Origin: Ostrinia nubilalis
Taxonomy: Eukaryota; Arthropoda; Insecta; Lepidoptera; Crambidae
Length of the DNA stretch: 64,000 bases
Direction: 5' to 3'
NCBI RefSeq assembly: GCF_963855985.1
Contig: NC_087092.1
Span: forward strand, 14,260,001-14,324,000
Shown: positions 39,070 to 51,000 of the stretch, piece by piece
Position numbering within the stretch: position 1 is the stretch's first letter
Layout: every line of letters begins with the position of its first letter
Notes under the pieces: generated by a model
The model's database searches: none
Seen by the model: only the letters and a program-made list of their open reading frames with translations
What the model was told of the DNA's origin: nothing
Position numbers and translations under genes: made by a program

Positions 39070-42000
39070 ATGTTTTCGAAGACGCAAACAAGTAAGGATA
39101 CGTTTCTGGAGCAGACCAAAGCAGCCCGAGAGGAGCGAGCGCTGGAAAAGAAGAGGGAACAGTCTGCTGTTAAAATACAGGCTCTCGTCAGAGGATGGCT
39201 TGCACGTCAGAGATTCATTGCACGAATTTTGTAAGTAATCAACCTATAATGTTGTGTATGATATGGCGACATTCCTTCCCCAATATACTCATCTGTGAGA
39301 CTTGATTTTACTGATGTAAACAGTTACCTATCAGATGTTATTTTCAGGAATGAATTTGACCAAATTCTCCCAGAAGCAGTAACTCACAGTTCTCAAGATG
39401 AAACGCCGCCGACTTTGGACCTGTTGCCAGCTCTGGAAGTGTACCGCGTCACATGTAGATTATTTTTGATATTCAAACAACAACGAGACAGGAAAAGATT
39501 TGAGAAACTCTGCAAGTACATCGTGCAAAGTCTGCACTCTGATTCAGTGAAGCTTTCATATGTTGGGGTGTTTCTAAATAAAGAATACAGGTATGATTTT
39601 TGTAACTACCTAAAAACATATACATAACTTAGGTTGTCAAAGATCAAAGATTTGCAATATTCAAAGCATGCATACACCAAAATGACATCTAATTTGACAC
39701 CAATACTTAGCTCAGTTTAATGTTTATCTGTTACATCATTTCAGTCTACGATGGATAGCCCATATAAAGGATCTTCTTTACAAATGCTGCATATATCTGG
39801 AAGAGCTGAAGCCAGAGTCTCCGCTAGACATGCAGAGTATACTAATCTTCCTACACACACTTGTTGCCTTCACTGCAACAAACACTTGGGCCATTACTCG
39901 GCTCAGAAACTTCGAGAAACTCCGTGGAGGCATGACACAGCTGTGTGCAAATGTTATGGGTTCATTGTTCCATAAAGGCTATTATTTAACTTTGAAGGTA
40001 AATATTTACTAAATTAGTATTAGTATAAATAAATGATTATAATTAGATTTATTGGTATGCAACAAATAGGTAATTCATCAGAAAAATATGCCCAATTCTT
40101 AGATATGATAGCAAATAGAGATATTATCATATCATATCATAAAGTACTGCTATAACATTTATTATGATAAATGCTACCATGCAACACTACTATGTTCCTA
40201 CACTATTTAAGACTTTTATGATAATAAAGCATTTATTATTTTTCAGTCACTACTTCTTCGTGGACTGTGTCGAGAAAAAGTGTCACTTAAAAATGTTGCA
40301 CTGACTGCTATAGTGACACTGTCTTTGCGGCCACTCATCTCAGCTCAGTTCTCGGAAAAACTGCTGACCATGTACATCATCCAAATCCTATCAGTGCCTA
40401 CACTTGTTTTCCATATGCAGCAGATATCCCCAGAGGTCAGTATCTAGTGTTCAAGAGCAATGTGAGTTTGTTATTGAATCTAGAAAAAATAATGAGGTAA
40501 GATTATTGTTGCGAACTTGCTGGTCTGTATATTATTTTTGTTTTTATTTGATTCTGACTAATTTATTTTAGATTTCTTGTATAAACATAACACTCAAAGG
40601 CCATTCTTCATTTTGTGGCAAGTTCAAGTGCTGATGGCTATTTGTGACCACTTTTGGTGCTGGCAAGTTAATTTTTGAGACAGTTCTAATATTATTTAAC
40701 TTTTTAATTCATCAGAAAGAAAATCATTATTAATTAAATTATAAGTTATGAAACCTGAAGTGATTAATGAATATTACAAGTACCATATTTTCCTAGTATG
40801 CATTTAATGCATTTACATGCTTATCAGTCTTGTTTGGCATTTAATTAGTTTCGCAAATGTGATAGTGCAATAGCGTAGCTCTTGACCTGGATACAAGTGG
40901 AAGTTAAATAGTGGCTTATCAACACAGGTCAATGACATTCAGGGCAAGGAAATACATTAATTATAGTAAATGCAAAATTAGAACGACACTAAAACCAAAA
41001 ATTAACTACTTTTAGATGTCACTGAACTGTTCAACCTATCATTTTTATAAGTTGTTAAGTGAAAGACATAGTTAAGGCAAACCTCCCACTTAATGGGACC
41101 ATCTGGTGGAGGTCATGGGAAGCACATAAATGTGGATATCCACAATGGGATATACTTGAGCGAGATACTTGAAAGATGCTAGTATTGGTTTTCTAATGTA
41201 ATGTTTCTTTCTAATAAATAAAAACTTTATTCCTTGCAGTCCATGGCGGTATTCCGCACGCACGGCATGTTCGACAAGTGCGTAGACTTCCTGAGTGCAG
41301 ACCAAAACATGCGCATCGTGTTCAACACGCTAGAGGGCAACTACGCCTTATGTCTGCTAGCTAACCTCGTGCAGCTGGCCCATTGCGAGCGGGAGCACGC
41401 GTTACCCGACACCTACTACCCTACCTTCGTGGTCAGTATACAAGTTAAAGCCCGGTCTGTGAGCACGTAGAATTTTGTCCAATGACCCCAAGCTACACAT
41501 CCTTATCGCTCGCGCGTAATTATATTGCTGTCGCGACTGTGCGACGGGCGCCCGCAGTGAGTGTGCTAGCGCGACAGCAACATAATGAGGGCTATCGTTT
41601 TTATACTTAACAGTTGGCACCCCTGGCGATTGACAGGACCTTACTCTACAGTGGCGCCATCTTGATGAGTGCAAATGCGATATTCCTCCTACCACTTTAC
41701 CACTCACCAGATGGTGCCACTGTCTTCGCTACTAGCAAGTGACAGGACCTTACTCTACAGTGGCGCAAACTGGTGAGCGCTAAAACGATAGCCCTCATTA
41801 CGCGCGAGCGATTAAGATGGGTAGCTTGGGGTCATTGGACAAAATACTACGTGCTCACAGACCAGACTATAGTTCCTGAGTGCGGACCAGCATGCATTGT
41901 GTTCAACACGCTAGAAGGCAACTACGCCTTATGTCTGCTAGCTAACCTCGTGCAGCTGGCCCATTGTGAGCGGGAGCATGCGATGCCCGACACTTACTAC

Positions 42001-45000
42001 CCTACCTTCGTGGTGAGTATACAAGTTTACAGTTCCTGAGTGCGGACCAGCATGCATTGTGTTCAACACGCTAGAAGGCAACTACGCCTTATGTCTGCTG
42101 GCCAACCTCGTGCAGCTGGCCCATTGCGAGCGGGAGCATGCGCTGCCCGACACCTACTACCCTACCTTCGTAGTGAGTATACAAGTTGAAGTTCCTGAAT
42201 GCGGACCAGCATGCATCGTGTTCAACACGCTAGAAGGCAACTACGCCTTATGTCTGCTAACTAACCTCGTGCAGCTGGCCCATTGCGAGCGGGAGCATGC
42301 GCTGCCCGACACCTACTACCCTACCTTCGTGGTGAGTCTACAAGTTAAAGTTCCTGAGTGCGGACCAGCATGCATCGTGTTCAACACGCTAGAGGGCAAC
42401 TACGCCTTATGCCTGCTAGCTAACCTCGTGCAGCTGGCCCATTGCGAGCGGGAGCATGCGCTGCCCGACACTTACTACCCTACCTTCGTGGTGAGTATAC
42501 AAGTTTTGTAGTTCCTGGGGGGTCGTAATCGGTACGGGACTATTCCCACCTCTCTTTCCCACCACTGCAACTCCTGTGTAGCCAGGATCTACAGCTTGAC
42601 CGCCAATAAAACCCCAACCAATGAAGGTCAAGTTTGTCCTGGGGGAAAGTTAAACTGTCATTGGACTCGCAACGAAATTAATCAGAAGAACATAGGAGTT
42701 CGAAGTTAAGGTTTGACTTCCCTCCGTTGCAGTGCCTCGGTCGTAATCGGTAGCCCAATATCCTGGGGTGGGCCGTGAGGGTATTTACGCGCATGACTAT
42801 ACCTATGCGATTTTACACACCATGCCGTAGCAGCAGCGCCACCCGCCGCGAGCGCAAATATAAATCCAAATAAAACTAGTGCAGGAAGTGTCACATAGTG
42901 TGTAAATACGCTATGTGTTGACGACTAAAGATACCAACCGCATTTACGTTAGTTTTCGCTACTGGCGATCTCGAGTCACCCTACACGTCCAAGCACTGTT
43001 TTCTCTTACTGTTTTCAGAAATCACATGTCGTGGCATTTGACATAGTAATTATATTGGCTAGTGACAACTTAGATTAATGTAAGAACTTGATTTGTAACA
43101 TCAAAACTAACAATGAATTTATTGCCCACAGCTGGTAGTGACGCGGTTCCTCGACTCGTGCCAGCAATACGTGGTCTGCAAGAAAGGCAACCTCAGCAAC
43201 TGGCACCCGGTATTGGGCTGGTTTTCGCAAAGTTTCGACGCGTATCTGCCGCAAGCGATGGGGAACCTGCGGACACAACTATCTCTCTTATGGGGAGCTC
43301 CGATGCTGAAGAAGATACTGGCGCAGCCGCTGAAGGTATGTCCCAAATTTTAATCATGAAGATTAACTATATCTTGCAGCTGGTACTGGGCTGGTTCTCA
43401 CAAAGTTTCGACGCGTATCTGCCACAAGCAATGGGAAACTTGCGGACACAGCTATCGCTGTTGTGGGGAGCTCCGATGCTGAAGAAGATACTCGCGCAGC
43501 CGCTGAAGGTATGTCCCAAATTTTTATCATGACGATTAACTATATCTTGCAGCTGGTACTGGGTTGGTTCTCATAAAGTTTCGACGCGTATCTGCCGCAA
43601 GCGATGGGCAACCTGCGGACACAACTATCTCTCTTATGGGGAGCTCCGATGCTGAAGAAGATACTGGCGCAGCCGCTGAAGGTAAGTCCCAAATTTTAAT
43701 CAAGAAGATTAACTATTTCTTGCAGCTGGTAATGGGCTGGTTCTCGCAAAGTTTCGATGCGTATCTGCCGCAAGCGATGGGAAACTTGCGGACACAGCTA
43801 TTGCTGTTGTGGGGAGCTCCGATGCTGAAGAAGATACTGGCTCAGCCGTTGCAGGTATGTTTGAGCTTGTAAACAAAAATAACAAGTATAAATGGCACCC
43901 GGTATTAGGCTGGTTCTCGCAAAGTTTCGACGCGTATCTGCCACAAGCAATGGGAAACTTGCGGACAAAGCTATCGCTGTTGTTTGGAGCTCCCATGCTG
44001 AACAAGAGTATCTATCTATAGAGCACAGCCGTTGAAGTATAGCTTGTTAAAAAAATAGTAATATCGACCGGCAGCACCCCTAGGCTAGTTATAAGCAGGC
44101 GAGCAAGGGCAAGACTATGCCTATATCTCGCCTTAAGTATTCCATTTCTGGGTACTTTATTTACGTCTTCTTATCCCTCTACTTGTATCTCTGCATTCCC
44201 TCCAAGTCATCTAAATATTTAATTTTGTTTTCTTGTTCTTGTGGACTCAATAGTCCAGCAGTCGACGGAGATCAAACTAACGACACTAGTTGGCTGTCTA
44301 TTACTGCAGTGAATTTTGTGAAAATAAGTGTAATATTAGTCTAATAAAAATCTCATAATCATGCTAAAATAATTATTATCTATTTTAGGAGATGCTAGAC
44401 GCTGGTGTAACAGGCGAGGAAGGTGCAGGTCCCTCACAACCCTCAACTCCAGTGCAGAGCAATAACCCCGCCGCTATTATCCGACGCGCCATAGAGGCTA
44501 GGACTAACAGGTACGTCATAATCATCATCCTACTAATATTATAAATGCGAAAGTTTGGATGTCTGGATGTTTGTTACTCTTTCACGCAAAAACTACTAAA
44601 CAGATTTTGATGAAACTTAACAGTATTATTGTTTATAACCCAGAATAACATATAGGCTATAATTTATGACGATATGTGACAACAAACGAAATTTCACGCG
44701 GGTGAAGCCGCGGGCAAAAGCTAGTCATCTATAATTCTTACCAGCAGAAGCAACCAAGTCTACTGTTGAATACTCGATCACTTGATATGTGTTTCCTTTT
44801 TTTTTCTTCCATCCTTTTTTTGGCGCCCGCTCAGCAAAAACATGGCTTTTATTTGACGTTTAAACGTTTCCATTGTTACAGGGCCAGCTCGAACAAGAAC
44901 TACAGAAAGCTGGGGTCCCCAGACTGCACTAAAGCGGCGCTTATCTGCTCCATGTACCACACCGCGCTGCAGACCATGAAGCAAGTTCGGCTCGATATAC

Positions 45001-48000
45001 TCACCGGTAAGGAAAATAATAAACTGTTATTAGATATAGTCTGGTCCGTGAGCACGTAGAATTTTGTCCAATGACCCCTAGCTAACCATCCTTACCGCTC
45101 GCGCGTAATTATGTTGCTATCGCGCTCGCACACTCACTGCGGGTGCCAGTCGCACAGTCGTGACAGCAATATAATTACGCGCGAGCAATAAGAAAGGGTA
45201 GCTAGGGGTCATTGGACAAAATTCTACGTGCTCACGGACCGGGCTTTAGAGTTGGAAAGCATAATTTACTACTACAGTAATTTGCGGCGTAGATAAAGAT
45301 ACAGAAAACGAGTAAAGCTTCGGCCAAACCAATGCGTTCAGCTTGCGTCCGCGATAGCGTGCGCGGTGGCGATCAGATGTCGTGTATGAAGTATGAACTT
45401 GTAGCAATGTGTGCATGACGCGTCCTGTCATTTGCCGCGGCGATCGCGCTTGTTATTTTGACGTTTCTAACTAACGCCCAGCCCATTGGTTGGGTTTTTA
45501 TGGCGGTCAAGCTGTAGATCCTGGCTACACAGGAGTTGCAGCGGTGGGAACGAGAAATGGGAATAGCCCCGTAACTACGCCCAGCAATGCTAGCTAAAAG
45601 GGATCATATACTGTTTTTTTTTCCTGACACAAAAATAATTGTTTCTAACCAAATTATGGACTACTTTTGTCTGAAAATAAATGATTTTTATTTTTTATTT
45701 ATTTTAAAAAATAAGGTCTATAGTAAATAATCTAATATAATTTTTCTATACAGGCTTATGCAACCAAGACGAGATACTCTACTCGCTATGGCAGTTCCTT
45801 TGCACCCTGGGCCCTACCTGCGGGTTAAAATCTTTCCTGGACCTCCTGGCCGTCAACACCAAGACGTCTGCACCCGAGTTCCAGATGCTGATACTATTCA
45901 CGGATTGCATGACGCACTACGTCACGTGAGTGTGCTGATTGTGGTTGAATCATCATCATCATCATCATTTCAGCCATAGGACGTCCACTGCTGAACATAG
46001 GCCTCCCCCAATGCTTTCCATGTTGATCGATTGGTAGCGGCCTGCGTCCAGCGCTTCCCTGCTACCTTTACGATGTGGTTGAATATTTTGTAATAATGAG
46101 GTCCTGGTCCTCTTGACTTCTAGGGACTATGTTAATTGAAAAATTGCTGTTTTTTTTTTAAAGATTGGTTAGGACATTGCGAGGTTGAATTAGCCAGATT
46201 ATCTGAAAATAGATATGCGGAGCGATGGAGTAAAAAATTATTCCTTATATCAGAATTCATCAATTTTGCATTTCAGTTTTAGGCGTAAAAAGGTAACAGA
46301 AAGATAAAAAGAATTTTTTACCAAGACTCGTTGATGTAGTCTAGCTAGATTAAGTATTTCTATAAAAATCATTATAAAAAATGTCTAAATCGCACTAAAG
46401 TAACGTGTACGGATGCAATATGGTTAAGTTCAACATAGCGAGTGTTATTTAATGCCACAATCGCGAAATCTTATGCGTAGTACGTATACATCGATGATAT
46501 TTTGTATGTAAATAATTCAAAACAAAACTCTTTTTTTCTCTTAACTCCAGGGATAGATTTCAGTGCGCTTCGGTTTACACATTAGTACAGGCCTGAGGAT
46601 CAAAATGCACTATGGGTTGATTCTGGGCAACACTTGGTCCAGACCCTGGCACTATCCTTTCTGACTTCACCATACCATTTATATGCCCATGTTAACATGG
46701 GCTAGTGTCGGCTCATATACCCATTTATCTAACACCCTGTAGTCTGTGGGTTTAGTGTGAGTTTACATCAAACGTCTTCACTAGTGACTGCGTAAAAAAG
46801 TGACATTAAATGTATGACGTATTGTACAGCGCCCCTAGCGGAAACGTTCAAGAACTAAAATTTTCTGAATCTTTTTAACGCGCCCGCTAGTAGTTTGATG
46901 TAAACTCACACTAAGCCCTCTGATGTACTGTCGACTGTTCTTTCATAACATGGCTTGTTATGATGACTGGCTGAGTTTGTTGCGGCGCTTCTTCTCAGCA
47001 CTTGCCAAATGTATATCGAAGCGCTGGTAGGGCAAAAAAAGAATGAGACATGTATAGGCTCCTTAAGAGCATTTGACGATTTGCAAGTACTAATTTAATT
47101 AGTCTAAACAAATAAAAAAAAATTTGATTTTGCAGGATCCTGGACGACATGGAGATGTACGAGCAGCAGGAGCCGTTCAAGCTGCAGGACTTCGTCAACA
47201 TGTCGCACTTCCTCAACATGTTCGTCTACAAGTCCATTATGGGCCAGCTGTTTGGTGAGCATCCGTGGCTAATAATAGAAATCGAGCCTTTACTGTTCAC
47301 TGTAAAAACTTCTTTCGTTAAATGACATAAAAATTACTTGGGTAAAGTGTATTGTAATTAAAGTCAAAGTAAGTAAATGAGAATATTCTTCTTGTCAACA
47401 TAAACGTTGTCACTGTAGCCACGTCCACAGATTCAAGTGAGACGCGCCATGGTAGAAATATAGCGACATTATTATTATAATTATGTAGAACACAAGCTGG
47501 CCCGTACTCAGCCCTATTGCGGTCTCGTAGAAATAAAGGGCGTGACACACCCCGCGAACGTCACGTGTTCTTTTGATTATATTATTACTGGCTGGATAGA
47601 CTATTGCAATGTTACTTCCCAATCCGTCCCCCGGACCCGGCCTGAGCCGAGGTCCGGTCCGAGCCTACCGTGGCGCCCTCAGGCCGCGATCGTAGTCCCC
47701 TCGATCGGGCCCACTAGAGTGAGCCCGCCGTAGGCTGGACTTTAGTCCAACCCAACACCGCCGTGGGCAGCCCTCTAGTTGGGTTCGCCACTGATCGGGC
47801 GCCTTATGCGATACGGCCCGATCGCAAATGTCGATCGAAAAACAAAAAAAAGCAATGATACTTATGACAAATATTGCTCTCCAGATCTCAAGACCATCCA
47901 AAGTAACGAGCTGTTCAGCTGTGTTCACACATTACTCCTGGTGCTATACCGGCGCGATTGCCGGCGCGCCTACACGCCGCCGCAGCACTGGCTGGTCCGA

Positions 48001-51000
48001 GACATCCGCGACTCGCAGTTCATGGCCGACCTGGACAAGGGCAAGAAGCCGCAGCAGGTGAGGCCTACTCATCATCATCATCATAGTTTATCATCAAGTC
48101 ATCTAATCTCCATCCACACACGCCGCCGCAGTACCGGCTTTTGCGGGACATCTGTAACTCATAGTTCATGGTCGACCTGAACAAGGGCAAGAAGCCGCAG
48201 CAGGTGAGACCTACTCATCATCACCATCATCATCAAATATTTTAGTTTCCGCATATGCCACCGCAGCACTGGCTCGTCAGAGACATCCGCGACTCGCAGT
48301 TCATGGCTGACCTGGACCAAAGCAAGAAGCCGCAGCAGGTGATACCATATCATCATCAGTCATAGTTCATCATCAGGTCATCTAATCTCCATCCACACAC
48401 GCCGCCGCAGTACCGGCTCTTGCGGGACATCTGCAACTCATAGTGTTCATGGTCGACTTGGACAAGGGCAAGAAGCCGCAGCAGGTGAGACCTAATCATC
48501 GTCCTCAGGTGTTTAAATCACCACAAACGCCGCCGCAGCATTTGTTGGTGCGAGACCTTTCGCGACTTGCAGTTCATGGCCGACCTGGACAAAGGCAAGA
48601 AGCCGCAGCAGCATAAAACGTCCCATATCTATCCCATAGCGACTATTCTTGTGTTGCTGTGGTTGGATGCTCTCTTTGACAGCTCTGGTCGTGAATAAAT
48701 GGAAAATGAGTCCTCGCCGGCAATGTGAATTGTCAGTAATTTATTTAAAGCGTTTTCTCGTTTACTTGTTAATGTTATGAAATCAAAGATTACATTGTGC
48801 ATTGTTGTTTTGTTTTAGGTGTTGGTGCAAAAAACTCCACACATGATCGCTCATGGAGAAAGAGTCAGACTTTTCAGGCGTGCCGTGGCCGATGAAAAGG
48901 TAAGGGTGAAAATTAATAAAATTAGCATACTCGTAAACAGAATAAGGCCACTCCTACTCAGCATCAGATTTCATTAAATCTGATTAGTAATTCAATACAT
49001 TTCTTTACACCGCTCCCCCTTGGTGAAAACTGGGCCATAAGGGACAAATGTCTGCTCTTATAACAGCGTATGGTTCTATTTGCATCTTGACTTCCATTTG
49101 CGATTACCCATAAATGGCTAAGCAGATACATAATTTTAGGTCCCATTATTTGTATTTGTATTGCTGTTGGTTTTTCTAATAAAAAAAATATTAAAAAAAT
49201 AGGCGGATATAAGGCCGTCTGCGCAAGTTTTAGCGTCGACCCGATGATGATCTATAAGTTTTCAATTAATTGCTAACCCCACAGGTGGTGCTAGGCCTAA
49301 CGGAGCGAGCTTGCGGCGGGCGTTCTACACTAGTCACCGTACGAAGGGCACGTTTAGTAGAAGATGGTTACCGGCAGTTGGCGGCGCTGCCTAGCCGCGC
49401 GTTGAAGGGCTGCGTGCGCGTGCGCTTCATCAACGAGCAGGGGCTGGACGAGGCCGGCATCGACCAGGACGGCGTGTTCAAAGGTACTGTAGTCAGGTGA
49501 CAGCGCGCTGCGGCGGTCTACACTAAAGCCTGGTCCGTGAGCACGTAGAATCCCGTCCAATGACCCCAAGCTGCCCATCCTTGTCGCTCGCACGTAATTA
49601 TGTTGCTGTCGCGCTCGCACACTCACTGCCGGCGCGCGTCGCACAGTCGCGACAGCAATATAATTACGCGCGAGCGATAAGGATGGGTAGCTTGGGGTCA
49701 TTGGACGGGATTCTACGTACTCACGGACCAGGCTTTAGTCACTAGAGGGCGCGTCTAGTTGAGGACGGCTACCGGCGCTGCCCAGCCGCGCGCTTCATCA
49801 ACGAGCAGGGGCTGGACGAGGCCGGCATCGACCAGGACGGCGTGTTCAAAGGTACTGTAGTCAGGGACAGCGCGCTGCGGCGGTCTACACTAGTCACTAG
49901 AGGGCGCGTCTAGTTGAGGACGGCTACCGGCGCTGCCCAGCCGCGCGCTTCATCAACGAGCAGGGGCTGGACGAGGCCGGCATCGACCAGGACGGCGTGT
50001 TCAAAGGTACTGTAGTCAGGTGACGCGGTCTACACTAGTCACTAGAGGGCGCGTCTAGTTGAGGACGGCTACCGGCGCTGCCCAGCCGCGCGCTTCATCA
50101 ACGAGCAGGGGCTGGACGAGGCCGGCATCGACCAGGACGGCGTGTTCAAAGGTACTGTAGTCAGGTGACGCGGTCTACACTAGTCACTAGAGGGCGCGTC
50201 TAGTTGAGGACGGCTACCGGCGCTGCCCAGCCGCGCGCTTCATCAACGAGCAGGGGCTGGACGAGGCCGGCATCGACCAGGACGGCGTGTTCAAAGGTAC
50301 TGTAGTCAGGTGACGCGGTCTACACTAGTCACTAGAGGGCGCGTCTAGTTGAGGACGGCTACCGGCGCTGCCCAGCCGCGCGCTTCATCAACGAGCAGGG
50401 GCTGGACGAGGCCGGCATCGACCAGGACGGCGTGTTCAAAGGTACTGTAGTCAGGTGACGCGGTCTACACTAGTCACTAGAGGGCGCGTCTAGTTGAGGA
50501 CGGCTACCGGCGCTGCCCAGCCGCGCGCTTCATCAACGAGCAGGGGCTGGACGAGGCCGGCATCGACCAGGACGGCGTGTTCAAAGGTACTGTAGTCAGG
50601 TGACGCGGTCTACACTAGTCACTAGAGGGCGCGTCTAGTTGAGGACGGCTACCGGCGCTGCCCAGCCGCGCGCTTCATCAACGAGCAGGGGCTGGACGAG
50701 GCCGGCATCGACCAGGACGGCGTGTTCAAAGGTACTGTAGTCAGGTGACGCGGTCTACACTAGTCACTAGAGGGCGCGTCTAGTTGAGGACGGCTACCGG
50801 CGCTGCCCAGCCGCGCGCTTCATCAACGAGCAGGGGCTGGACGAGGCCGGCATCGACCAGGACGGCGTGTTCAAAGGTACTGTAGTCAGGTGACAGCGCG
50901 CTGCGGCGGTCTACACTAAAGCACAAAATATAACAGAAGGTAAACTCATGTATGTACCTCGCTTTGCATACCTGCGCTCGGCCGTCGCGCTAGGGTTGTC

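Noticed and set aside
41234..41470. Single-exon reading of exon 5 continuing into the intron
   Set aside because: The continuation reads into a MITE and stops; the GT donor at 41432 with the phase-matched exon 6 explains the real gene.
47631..47830. GC-rich block before UBE3B exon 11 as a possible extra exon
   Set aside because: Exons 10 and 11 already join in phase and match the family with no residues missing; more likely an unrecognised repeat.
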